From contig JAHKAA010000040.1 in assembly GCA_018825965.1 (NCBI GenBank), positions 1 to 64,000 on the forward strand: a stretch of DNA of 64,000 nucleotides, written 5' to 3'. Shown one piece after another: positions 55,552-63,815 of the stretch. Below the pieces are notes generated by a model. It was not told the DNA's origin. It worked only from the letters and a program-made list of their open reading frames with translations, and did no database searches. This DNA comes from Gammaproteobacteria bacterium. GTDB lineage: Bacteria > Pseudomonadota > Gammaproteobacteria > Enterobacterales > Alteromonadaceae. Every line of letters starts with the position of its first letter. The stretch's first letter is position 1. A program made the position numbers and the translations under genes.

Positions 55552-57897
55552 TTATTGCGCTTGCTTAAACAGCTCGTTCTCTAAGTCTTGCAGTGCTAGC
55601 TCGTAATTTGTTTTTCCGCCAAAAACACCATTAATAATTTCTACCGGTGTCCCAATGCTACTAAAAGGATTTAGTTTTAATACGTTATTATTTTCGATAC
55701 TGACAATACCTTCGTCAGCATATTTATCCAGCAGCGCTTCCAGCACCGCACGCATTTGTTCACCATATTTAGCGAAGTAGTCGCGTTTTTTTACCTGATT
55801 AGCTCGTTCTTTTTTGGTCAGAGGGGGCTGATCAAAAGCAATGTGGCAAATTAAATCAAAATCCCCGTAATCTTTGCCAACTTCTTGTGCCAATTTAGGT
55901 AACTCTATACCGTACTCACCGAGAGCTTCAATAATGGCAGCTTTCTTTTTTGCGCTTTGCCATTTTTGTAAAAAGTCATCAAGAGAGCTAAATTCCTTAC
56001 GGATATTCTTACGGCTATAATCGCGGTAACTTTCGGTCACCATGAAGCCATCTTCGCCTAAATACTCTACTCGTTCAGACAGTATGCTAACTTCCACACC
56101 ACTGACTCTAATTTTGTAGCGTCCCTCAGTCTCCTGAACTTCACTTTCATCATCTTCATCGCCTATAGGTGTTGGGTCCGGAGGAACAGGGTCGTCATCG
56201 TCGGTAGGCTCATATATGACTACTGGTTCACCATCAAACTCTGGATCTTTGAAAAGCTCAGTCGCCTTTTTGAAATCCATAATGGTAAAAAAGTACTTGT
56301 TTTGAGATTCTTCAATACGGGTACCACGCCCCACAATTTGTTTGAAGGTGGTCATAGAATTGATGGTTTTATCAAGCACAATAAGTTTGCAGGTTTTAGC
56401 GTCAACACCTGTTGTTAGAAGTTCTGAAGTCGTCGCAATCACCGGATACCGACTTTCAGGATCAATAAAATTATCCAGCTCGGCTTTTCCCTCAATGCTA
56501 TCACCTGTGATGCGCATTACGTATTTACTATTATCAGTGGCAAATTTGCCAGCGGCATTTACTATGGCTTTGCGCATACGTTCTGCATGGTCAATGTCTT
56601 CGCAGAAGATAATGGTCTTAGAATATGGATCTGTTGCTTTTAAAAGCTTCATGACTCGCTCAGCAACCAATGTTGTACGTTTGTTCAGCACCAAAATGCG
56701 ATCCATATCCGCTTGGTTATAAAGGCGTTGTTCGATAGGATTACCAAGATCATCTTTCATTCCAAGTGAAGGTATCCAGCCGAGAATATCTTTATCGATG
56801 TCTATACGTACCACTTTGTAAGGTGCAAGAAAGCCATCTTGAATACCTTGCTTTAAAGTGTAAGTGTAAACAGGCTCTCCAAAATAGGTAATATTAGAGG
56901 CATATTCGGTTTCCTTAGGGGTTGCGGTTAAGCCTAATTGAACCGCACTGTCAAAATATTCGAGAATCTCTTTCCATGCGGAGTCGGCATTTGCACTTCC
57001 ACGGTGACATTCGTCTATGACTATCAGGTCAAAGAAATCTCGAGATACTGATTTGAAAATTTTGTCTTCTTCATAGGGGCCGGTTAGCGCCTGATATAAA
57101 CCAAGATAAATCTCATATGCAGGGTCTATTTTACGATTTTTGATTTTTGTCATCACAGAGCCAAATGGCTTAAAATCGTTAACCAGCGTTTGATCTGCCA
57201 AAATATTGCGGTCTACTAAAAATAGTATGCGTTTAACTTTTTTAGCTTGCCATAAACGCCAAATAATTTGAAAGGTGGTATAGGTTTTGCCTGTGCCTGT
57301 AGCCATTACTAATAAAAGTCGTTTCTCACCTTGTGCTACTTTTTCAACTACTCGATTTATTGCCTCTGCTTGGTAATAACGTGGCTCTTTTCCGCTTCCG
57401 TCATCATAGTAAGGCTGAGTGACCAGTTTTTCCTGTTCATCTTCAATGCCTCTGAAAGCCTTGTAACGCTTCCACAGTTCGTCAGGGGAAGGGAAGTTAT
57501 CCATCGATAACTCCTTTTCAATATTGTCACCCTCAACAGGCACTTTATTGTGGGAAGCAAAGCCGTCACCATTGGAGCTAAACGCACTCGGCACATCAAG
57601 AATGTCTGCATAGCCTAAAGCTTGCTGCAACCCATGGCTTATGCTGTAGTTGTTTTCTTTAGCCTCAACAACTGCGACTGGCACACCTTTTTCTTTTTGT
57701 AGTACGTAGTCAGCAAATTTCTTTTTCTTTTTATTCCGCGACGATAAATTACCACGAACAACTACAGGACCTGGAGTCAAGGTAACTTCTCTGCGAATTT
57801 GCGTCATTTCGTCCCAGCCTGCTTTTACTATGGCTGGTGTAATAAACTTTGCTTTTATATCGGCTTCGCTGAGTTGCTTTTTTTCTTTGCTATCCAT
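55552..57897 (-). CDS. hsdR: Type I restriction endonuclease subunit
   Basis: 781 residues. N-terminal PD-(D/E)xK nuclease: Asp63 in FADYVL and the pair Glu78/Lys80 in VVEAK. Motor domain: Walker A ATGTGKT (199-205), DECH (295-298), TSELLTTGVDAKTCKLIVL and QIVGRGTR (motif VI). C-terminal HsdM/S-binding helices (EFSSLDDFLQKW). It cuts unmodified DNA after translocation. First gene of the operon; no truncation seen. Base composition appears A+T-richer than in the flanking core genes. Confidence 0.94.
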   Translation of the reverse strand: MDSKEKKQLSEADIKAKFITPAIVKAGWDEMTQIRREVTLTPGPVVVRGNLSSRNKKKKKFADYVLQKEKGVPVAVVEAKENNYSISHGLQQALGYADILDVPSAFSSNGDGFASHNKVPVEGDNIEKELSMDNFPSPDELWKRYKAFRGIEDEQEKLVTQPYYDDGSGKEPRYYQAEAINRVVEKVAQGEKRLLLVMATGTGKTYTTFQIIWRLWQAKKVKRILFLVDRNILADQTLVNDFKPFGSVMTKIKNRKIDPAYEIYLGLYQALTGPYEEDKIFKSVSRDFFDLIVIDECHRGSANADSAWKEILEYFDSAVQLGLTATPKETEYASNITYFGEPVYTYTLKQGIQDGFLAPYKVVRIDIDKDILGWIPSLGMKDDLGNPIEQRLYNQADMDRILVLNKRTTLVAERVMKLLKATDPYSKTIIFCEDIDHAERMRKAIVNAAGKFATDNSKYVMRITGDSIEGKAELDNFIDPESRYPVIATTSELLTTGVDAKTCKLIVLDKTINSMTTFKQIVGRGTRIEESQNKYFFTIMDFKKATELFKDPEFDGEPVVIYEPTDDDDPVPPDPTPIGDEDDESEVQETEGRYKIRVSGVEVSILSERVEYLGEDGFMVTESYRDYSRKNIRKEFSSLDDFLQKWQSAKKKAAIIEALGEYGIELPKLAQEVGKDYGDFDLICHIAFDQPPLTKKERANQVKKRDYFAKYGEQMRAVLEALLDKYADEGIVSIENNNVLKLNPFSSIGTPVEIINGVFGGKTNYELALQDLENELFKQAQ

Positions 57898-58083
57898 AAT
57901 CGTCCTTTAAACCAGGTACGGTGGCGAATTTTTGACTGACTTTTAGTTAACGTTTTCGGTCAACATAATGAAAACAGTAGCGTATTTACATGGTGTTGCA
58001 GAAGTTTACCTTAAGCTACGGGGTGAGTCTCAGTGTTTTTTGTTTTAAAGCTCTCTAGGTTGATTTTGTTCCGTCACATAAAA

Positions 58084-58097
58084 CCACTTATAAGTGG
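58084..58097. repeat. Perfect 14-bp palindrome
   Basis: CCACTTATAAGTGG reads the same on both strands. It lies 187 bases upstream of hsdR near the island edge. It could be an operator or a recombination site. Confidence 0.6.
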
Positions 58098-58175
58098 CTA
58101 CCCCAATAGTGCCGGAGAGTTGTCTTTGAATATTTTCATCAGGAATCTTAAGCCTTATATGCTTTTGCATCCTGT

Positions 58176-58394
58176 TTACTTATAGATTCCCAACAAAGCG
58201 ATAGTAATCGAACAAAAAAAATGACAAAAACCTAAACCCACCCCAATCGCTGTAACTGCAGCCAAGCGGCTTCCACATGAACTGCTTTCATCAACTGATT
58301 TTTGCGCGGGTTCCTCGACTGGATTTTCTGCAGAGTTTGTTGTGCATTTTTGGCTCCTTCCTGTTTGGCTACCCAGTGTACGCTGGCGAGTCAT
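58176..58394 (-). CDS. Doubtful small membrane protein
   Basis: A 72-residue frame with a polar N-terminal half (NPVEEPAQKSVDESS) and a hydrophobic C-terminal helix (RLAAVTAIGVGLGF, SITIALLGIYK). The layout is plausible for a tail-anchored peptide, but the ribosome-binding site is poor and no family is recognised. Confidence 0.25.
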   Translation of the reverse strand: MTRQRTLGSQTGRSQKCTTNSAENPVEEPAQKSVDESSSCGSRLAAVTAIGVGLGFCHFFCSITIALLGIYK

Positions 58395-58734
58395 TCCATG
58401 CCAAAAGGAGATTGGAAGCCTTCAATCAACTGGGCTACACCTTCAACTCTGGTTTTTAAATCAGGCTTTGCTGTGGCTAAAAATGCTTTTGCCAGCGCCT
58501 TGAGGTTTGGTGTGTCGATTTACCTTCAGGGCTTAAAAGGTCGTTATGTATCCCTTTGCATCGTTTTGTATTTTGGATGGGTAACTTAACAAGGATAAAG
58601 AGGAAAGGCTATTTGCATGGTTTTGCTGCTGATCACTTCGGCTTCAGCCATACAGATCGGATCAAGTGCTATTTGACCTCAATTTGGTTTCAGGGCAGTG
58701 TAAAGGTCGCACTGTTCTGAGGGAGAGACTAAGG

Positions 58735-59190
58735 ATGTTCAAACTAAAGTTAGGATTAGTGGCCGGATTGGTTTTGACTTGCCTGAGTATTGGTGCGGCA
58801 GAGCCGGATCAGCCGTCGCAAGTTATTCAGCAATCTGAAGCCAAAGCCGAAAAGGGCGATGGTTATGTGTTTTATAGCTATTTTGCCAAGCCGACTTTTG
58901 GCACTCAGGATGCACTGACGGGTGTGGCTGTGATTGAGCCTGGTAAAGAAATTCATCCGCCTCATATTCATGCCGAAGAAGAGTATCTGATGGTGGTTGA
59001 AGGCGAAGGGGTTTGGTCGCTGAAAGACAAAGAGATCGCAGCCAAAACCGGTGATATCTTGTATGCAGCGCCATGGGATTCTCACGGTATTCGTAATACT
59101 GGTAAGGTGCCACTGAAGTTTGTTGTGATGAAATGGCATAGCAAAGGGGTGCCGGTGCCTGTTGATCCAGCTGTAAAGGCTAAACCTTAA
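58735..59190 (+). CDS. Secreted cupin-domain protein
   Basis: 151 residues from the ATG at 58735, which has GGGAGA upstream and starts a signal peptide (KLGLVAGLVLTCLSIGAA). The cupin core has HPPHIHAEEEYLMVVEGEG (metal-binding His and Glu), then GDILYAAPWDSHGIRN with a third His. A periplasmic single-cupin enzyme or binding protein; substrate unknown. Confidence 0.85.
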   Translation: MFKLKLGLVAGLVLTCLSIGAAEPDQPSQVIQQSEAKAEKGDGYVFYSYFAKPTFGTQDALTGVAVIEPGKEIHPPHIHAEEEYLMVVEGEGVWSLKDKEIAAKTGDILYAAPWDSHGIRNTGKVPLKFVVMKWHSKGVPVPVDPAVKAKP

Positions 59191-59319
59191 GGCCGCAAGC
59201 TGAGCAGGCTAAAGTTGCTTTAGCCTGTATTGCTGCAATCTGCTGTTGGGCTTATCCGGCAAGCTCATTTCTATCCATCCGGCCTGCAGCGCTGAATCAT
59301 TTTTGTTTATTGCTTATCG

Positions 59320-60213
59320 TCAGTGGCTAATGGTGCCAAACAACAGTGACTGATGAATCATGGCTCCGGCCAGAGAACCATCGCCAACTGCGAGTGCGAC
59401 TGAGCCTGCCATACGAGCGTTATCACCACAGGCAAATACGCCCGGTATTGTGGTTTCTTTGCTGGCACTGGTTTGAATAAAAGCACCCAGCGGGCCTTGC
59501 TCAAACTGACAGCCTAACTGCTCTGCTAATGGGCTCTTGACTCTGGTGGTCGGCTGGGTAAAAAGGCCTGCCATCTGCAGTGTTTTGCCAGTCGATAGCA
59601 GCACATTTGCCTTGCCTGAAATCTGCAGCACTTTGCCTGGTTCAATCACAACACCACGGCTATGTAGCTGTGCTTGTTGTTCTGCATCGGGCTCAAAACA
59701 CTGATTGGTGAATAAAGTGGTTGGTCCCCAATCCGGCAGCATCAGGGCATGATGCAAGGCGAGCGGGCTGGCAGCCAAAACCCCAATGGGGCCTTGATCC
59801 AGCTCGTAGCCATGGCAATAAGGGCAATGAAATACACTTTTGCCCCAGCGTTCTGCAAGGCCTTCAATGTCAGGCAGTTGATCTGTCACACCAGTAGCCA
59901 GTATTAAAGCTTTGGCCTGAAAACTGTGTTGTTCAGTATTCACCTGAAAACCAGTTGATGTTTTGCTGGCTGCTGTCGCAGAAGCCTCAAGCCATTGTAG
60001 GGTCGGATAAGCCAAAAGCTGAGTTTTGGCGGTCGCTGCAATAGCCGCAGGGCTGTTGCCGTCCTGAGTTAAAAAACCATGTGAGCTGTCAGCAAATCTG
60101 TTGCGTCTGCTGCCTGCGTCTATCACCAATACAGAGCGTCGGGCACGCACTAACTGCAAAGCTGCAGCCATACCGGCGTAGCTGCCGCCTACGATAATTA
60201 CATCAAAGTTCAT
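59320..60213 (-). CDS. Thioredoxin-reductase-like flavoprotein
   Basis: 297 residues. FAD motif VIIVGGSYAGMAAALQL, redox pair HCPYCHGYE, and the C-terminal FACGDNARMAGSVALAVGDGSLAG. This matches the NAD(P)/FAD-dependent oxidoreductases of the TrxB-like class. It starts six bases after the Rrf2 regulator, with which this family is often paired. The electron acceptor is not known. Confidence 0.88.
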   Translation of the reverse strand: MNFDVIIVGGSYAGMAAALQLVRARRSVLVIDAGSRRNRFADSSHGFLTQDGNSPAAIAATAKTQLLAYPTLQWLEASATAASKTSTGFQVNTEQHSFQAKALILATGVTDQLPDIEGLAERWGKSVFHCPYCHGYELDQGPIGVLAASPLALHHALMLPDWGPTTLFTNQCFEPDAEQQAQLHSRGVVIEPGKVLQISGKANVLLSTGKTLQMAGLFTQPTTRVKSPLAEQLGCQFEQGPLGAFIQTSASKETTIPGVFACGDNARMAGSVALAVGDGSLAGAMIHQSLLFGTISH

Positions 60214-60219
60214 ATCCGC

Positions 60220-60699
60220 TTACCCTTCTTTGTTTTGTGGTGCAGTTGCTACCGGGTTTTCCAATCTGAGCAAATGCTGCTGACGTCTGAGCTCAAAATC
60301 AGCTGCTATATCAGAGAGGTTTACTTCATTGAATTTCTGCAGCAGTTGCCGCTCTGCTTCCGCAAAAGCTGAATCCAGCGACGCATTCACGGCCTGCTCG
60401 ATAAGGCATTGTGGTGCGTCCTGCCGATAACCCTGAGCAAATAAGCGTGGAGATCCAAGCGCCTGATACACGTCCTGCAAGCTGATAGCGGCAAGAGGTT
60501 TCGCCATAGTCCAGCCGCCACCATGGCCTTTGACTGAAACAACTAAACCAGCCTGACGTAAACCCGCCATCATACGGCGGATCACCACTGGATTCGTTTT
60601 CAGATAAAGCGCCAATGTGTCGGAGGTCATGGCCTGGTTATGTTCAGCCAGATGCAGAATGACATGCAAAATGGATGAGAGTTTATTATCTGTTTTCAT
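60220..60699 (-). CDS. Rrf2-family transcriptional regulator
   Basis: 159 residues from the ATG at 60699; an in-frame ATG at 60747 would add 16 unrelated residues. Winged helix: LSSILHVILHLAEHNQAMTSDTLALYLKTNPVVIRRMMAGLRQAGLV with the wing KGHGGGW. It has only one Cys (in PQCLIEQ), so it lacks the three-Cys iron-sulfur site of IscR or NsrR and may sense by another means. Probably controls itself and the adjacent flavoprotein. Confidence 0.88.
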   Translation of the reverse strand: MKTDNKLSSILHVILHLAEHNQAMTSDTLALYLKTNPVVIRRMMAGLRQAGLVVSVKGHGGGWTMAKPLAAISLQDVYQALGSPRLFAQGYRQDAPQCLIEQAVNASLDSAFAEAERQLLQKFNEVNLSDIAADFELRRQQHLLRLENPVATAPQNKEG

Positions 60700-60710
60700 G
60701 TAACTTACAT
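60698..60710. promoter_or_regulatory. Candidate Rrf2 operator over the start codon
   Basis: ATGTAACTTACAT is a perfect inverted repeat (6-bp arms, one central base) overlapping the start codon of the Rrf2 gene by two bases, a position suited to autorepression. Confidence 0.4.
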
Positions 60711-60821
60711 TATTACGTGATGTGGCAGTGATCAAGTCGCTCTTCATAAAAGGCGATGAATGGCTTAAAAACGCTGATAAAAAGGGCTATTGCAGAAGAG
60801 AGGGATAAAGCCAGACCGAAG

Positions 60822-60855
60822 TGAAAAACAAAAAACGCCGGTCATTCAGACCGGC
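60822..60855 (-). terminator. Rho-independent terminator of the BON-domain gene
   Basis: On the minus strand GCCGGTC, a five-base loop and GACCGGC (60837-60855) are followed by GTTTTTTGTTTTT, just after the BON gene stop. Confidence 0.85.
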
Positions 60856-60871
60856 TGTGGCGCTAAGGCTA

Positions 60872-61420
60872 TTAACCTTCTGACACTGTTAATTTATCTA
60901 CTACCTTCAGCACATCCTTAGTGTTTTTGGCTTTAGCGACGGCCAGATCTTTTTCAGCATCGGAGTCCACCACGCCACTGAGTGTGACCACGCTGTTTTC
61001 AACATCTACATCAATACTGGTGCCGCTGGTTTCCGGCTCAAACAGTAGGCTGGTTTTTACCACTGTCGCTATTTTTGCATCTTTTAATGCGCTGCTCTGT
61101 TTTGGATCCGCATTGGTTTTGCCGTCTTTTTTCACCATCAGCTTGTTTTCTACTGAGGCAACGCCGTCCAAACCTTCTACCAGCTCTGCAGCCAGGGCTT
61201 TATCCACATCGCTTTCAACTTCACCTGTTAAAGTGATTACTCCGTTTTTCACATGAGTGTCGATAGTAAAAGAATTCAGGTTGCCGTTCAGCAACAGAGT
61301 GGTTTCAGCTTTGCCGTCGATCCAGGCGTCTTTTGCTGTATCTTTCCAGTCGTTGGCCGCCATGGCCGAAACTGAAGTAAGAGTTAAAGTGATCATCACT
61401 GCTAATGTTGTGCCTTTCAT
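60872..61420 (-). CDS. Periplasmic BON-domain protein (OsmY-like)
   Basis: 182 residues: signal peptide (LAVMITLTLTSVSAMA), then two BON domains, each with the pattern VKNGVITLTGEVES and VENSVVTLSGVVDS. OsmY-type proteins bind envelope lipid surfaces and protect under osmotic or envelope stress. A strong terminator follows. Monocistronic. Confidence 0.9.
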   Translation of the reverse strand: MKGTTLAVMITLTLTSVSAMAANDWKDTAKDAWIDGKAETTLLLNGNLNSFTIDTHVKNGVITLTGEVESDVDKALAAELVEGLDGVASVENKLMVKKDGKTNADPKQSSALKDAKIATVVKTSLLFEPETSGTSIDVDVENSVVTLSGVVDSDAEKDLAVAKAKNTKDVLKVVDKLTVSEG

Positions 61421-61506
61421 TATGTCGCTCCTGTTGTTAGTGAGACAGAATAGACATTGCCAGTTTGATGCCAGAATTTAAGTTATTGATTTGTATTGAC
61501 TATATT

Positions 61507-62004
61507 TTACGGTTCATCTGGTGTTAATTTTATGTTTGTAATTTTGGCTGGCTGCTCGGTAAAAGTTTCATACTTAGCCGGCAGAGCTTCACTTTGTGCC
61601 AGCTGATCGGCCGCTATTTGCAGGCTAGCGGTAAAATGCAACAAGCTTTTATGATGCTGGGGTAAATCGCCACTTCTGATCAGTGCTTTTTGCAACTGCA
61701 GTTGAGTAGCCAGTTGCTGCTGTATAGCAGACACAGAAAGCGGGTTTGGTGGGGTGTTATACCAGCAGCTAAGCCCGGATAAAGCGTTAGCTTCAGCAGC
61801 ACTGCTGTCGGCAGGTGGAAACAAATATAAAATGTGCTGGTGCAGTTCTGCCAGCGCTGAAAATTGTCGGCGCAGGTTACCTGGCCCGACAGTTTCTGCA
61901 GTATGTTGGTAAAAAATTTTAGCTTGGCTAAATAAACAGCTTAAAGCCGCTAACAGTTTTGTCTGCTGCACTGTTAGATCCTTGTTTAATAATGGTTCTG
62001 TCAT
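61507..62004 (-). CDS. Hypothetical helical protein, possibly four-helix-bundle type
   Basis: 165 residues from the ATG at 62004 (a TTG codon lies just before it). All-helical, Gln/Leu/Ala-rich: KLLAALSCLFSQAKIFYQHTAETVGPGNLRRQFSALAELHQHIL. This resembles stress-related DUF2383/PA2169-type bundles, but I am not sure. It lies 86 bases upstream of the BON gene. Confidence 0.6.
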   Translation of the reverse strand: MTEPLLNKDLTVQQTKLLAALSCLFSQAKIFYQHTAETVGPGNLRRQFSALAELHQHILYLFPPADSSAAEANALSGLSCWYNTPPNPLSVSAIQQQLATQLQLQKALIRSGDLPQHHKSLLHFTASLQIAADQLAQSEALPAKYETFTEQPAKITNIKLTPDEP

Positions 62005-62144
62005 CAATTGGGTACAGATTCATAATCAATTCATGTACCAAGATGTAAGTTGATGATGTATAAATATTTTTGATTTTTTCTATCCGGGAAGCTGAGTGCA
62101 GATCGGTAAGTTTTACTCAGGACCCCTGTTAAATTTACAGTCTT

Positions 62145-62410
62145 AGAGCGTGTTGACGTTTCGAGATTAAATTTTGTTCGTTCTGGCGGTGCTTTGAGCG
62201 CGAAAGGAGGAGCGAAGTTTAGTTATTCTAAATGAGCGACGAGTGACAAAGCTCAGGGCGCCGCCAGACGAACCCGTAGGGCAGCGCCTGGCCGGCCTTT
62301 CTGCTGTGTTAGCACTCGTTTATGTAGAATAACTACACTGCACTCGTGCTGCCTTGCATAAAAACCGGCCAGACTGCTGCAAAAATAACCCTGAAACGTC
62401 AACACGCTCT
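62145..62410. mobile_element. 266-bp MITE-like element with perfect 18-bp terminal inverted repeats
   Basis: AGAGCGTGTTGACGTTTC at 62145-62162 and its exact reverse complement at 62393-62410. Inside, two more inverted repeat pairs: GTTCGT-CTGGCGG with CCGCCAGACGAAC, and AGTTATTCTA with TAGAATAACT next to ACGAGTG/CACTCGT. No protein is encoded. It lies directly before the NtrC-type gene and must form most of its leader. Probably a multi-copy mobile repeat of this lineage. Confidence 0.7.
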
Positions 62411-62428
62411 CAACTACGGAAAGTATGT

Positions 62429-63763
62429 ATGAGCCAGCCTTTATTATTCCTGCATGTGCAGGATCCAGAGTTAACTACTCAATTATTGCAGTCCGACATT
62501 GTCCGGCGTTTTGTTATTTGTAAAAGCCAGCCAGATGAATGCTGGGTCGAACAGATGCTCAGGCAATCCTGCGATTTAGCTATCATAGAAATGGACAATC
62601 CAGAGCCAGCTCAATACGAGTTGTTACAACAGAGTAATGCGCTGGCAGAAATGGACTTTATTCTGGTCAGTAAAGGAATACCGGACCTGGCGCTGGATCA
62701 ACTGATGCACTGTGGTGCTGGTTATCACTTCCGCCAGCCGCTGGATATGAACTCTGTGTTGGATGCAGTGCAGTATTGTTACCGGCAGTTGTCTACTGTG
62801 GTGGTGAAGCGCAAAGTTCAAAGCAGTGATCTGGACCAGTTTGGTTTATTGGTGGGCTCGTCTGCTGCCATGCTCCGGCTCTACAAAACTGTACGCAAAG
62901 TGGCCGTCACTGAAGCCAATGTTTTTATTATCGGTGAAAGCGGTGCAGGTAAAGAGCTGGTAGCCAATACAGTGCATTTAGCCAGTCGCAGAGCCGATCA
63001 ACCTTTTATTGCGGTTAATTGTGGCGCTTTGAGTCCGGAACTGATCGACAGTGAGTTGTTTGGTCACGTCAAAGGTTCCTTTACCGGCGCTTTACGTGAT
63101 CATCAGGGCGTGTTTGCCCAGGCGGAGCAAGGCACTTTGTTTTTGGATGAGGTCACAGAAATGCCGCTTGAGCAACAGGTGAAACTACTGCGGGTGCTGG
63201 AAAGTGGTGAATATCGCCCTGTTGGCAGTAACAAAGTGTGTATGGCCAATGTACGGGTGATAGCTGCCACTAACCGTGATCCGCTGCAGGCTGTTGCTGA
63301 TGGTATGTTGCGGGAAGATTTGTATTTCAGGTTATCGCAGTTTCCGGTGAAAGTGCCGCCACTGCGGGAGCGGGAAGACGATATTACCGGTCTGGCTCAG
63401 CATTTTCTTGCCTATTGCAATGCCAGAGAAAAACAACAAAAACAACTGTCTGATGCAGCTTTCTCTCTGGTAGCGCAGCACAAATGGCCAGGTAATGTGC
63501 GTGAGCTAAAACATGCTGTTGAGCGGGCTTTTATAATGGCAGATAAACTGATAGAGCCTGAACACTTACTTTTGGAAGTGGCCACTGCTGTGGCCGCTGT
63601 TGCAGATATTCCTGCCGGTATGCCGTTAGATGAACTGGAGAAAGCTGCTATTTTTGCAGCATTGGAACGAAACTCTGGTAATAAAACGGACACAGCGCAA
63701 CAGCTGGGGATCAGTGTCAAAACCCTTTATAACAAACTGGAAAAGTATCAGCAGGAAAGTTAA
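62429..63763 (+). CDS. Sigma-54-dependent activator with degenerate receiver domain
   Basis: About 444 residues from the ATG at 62429 (GGAAAG upstream). Residues 1-125 look like a receiver fold, but the phospho-acceptor Asp is Glu in DLAIIEMDNPEP, the acidic pair is reduced, and the Lys is Gln (FRQPL). The AAA+ core has GESGAGKE (Walker A), GSFTGA (sigma-54 contact loop, Ser variant) and GTLFLDEV (Walker B). The C-terminus has a Fis-type HTH (NKTDTAQQLGISVKTLYNKLEKY). Likely constitutively on, or controlled by another input. No kinase gene is near. Confidence 0.9.
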   Translation: MSQPLLFLHVQDPELTTQLLQSDIVRRFVICKSQPDECWVEQMLRQSCDLAIIEMDNPEPAQYELLQQSNALAEMDFILVSKGIPDLALDQLMHCGAGYHFRQPLDMNSVLDAVQYCYRQLSTVVVKRKVQSSDLDQFGLLVGSSAAMLRLYKTVRKVAVTEANVFIIGESGAGKELVANTVHLASRRADQPFIAVNCGALSPELIDSELFGHVKGSFTGALRDHQGVFAQAEQGTLFLDEVTEMPLEQQVKLLRVLESGEYRPVGSNKVCMANVRVIAATNRDPLQAVADGMLREDLYFRLSQFPVKVPPLREREDDITGLAQHFLAYCNAREKQQKQLSDAAFSLVAQHKWPGNVRELKHAVERAFIMADKLIEPEHLLLEVATAVAAVADIPAGMPLDELEKAAIFAALERNSGNKTDTAQQLGISVKTLYNKLEKYQQES

Positions 63764-63783
63764 TCGGCTGAACAGGGCCTGAT

Positions 63784-63815
63784 AAAGGCGGGGAAAACCC
63801 CGCCTCATTTGTTTA
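63784..63815. terminator. Bidirectional terminator
   Basis: GGCGGGG (63787-63793), AAAA loop, CCCCGCC (63798-63804), with a T-rich run on the plus side and AAA on the other. It serves the convergent NtrC-type and minus-strand genes. Confidence 0.75.

Larger units (their letters stand above)
57898..58734. other. Intergenic region at the right end of the island
   Basis: About 840 bases between hsdR and the cupin gene. It holds the hsdR promoter area, a perfect 14-bp palindrome at 58084-58097 and one doubtful small minus-strand frame (58176-58394). No transposon end mirroring the repeats at 46060-46119 was found. Confidence 0.5.

Noticed and set aside
58301..58589. Plus-strand frames in the gap before the cupin gene
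   Set aside because: No start with a ribosome-binding site and no protein-like pattern; they overlap each other in different frames.
46051..58734. tRNA or integrase gene marking an integrative element
   Set aside because: None was found in the island; insertion after yhiN and the 20-bp repeats point to a transposon-type end instead.
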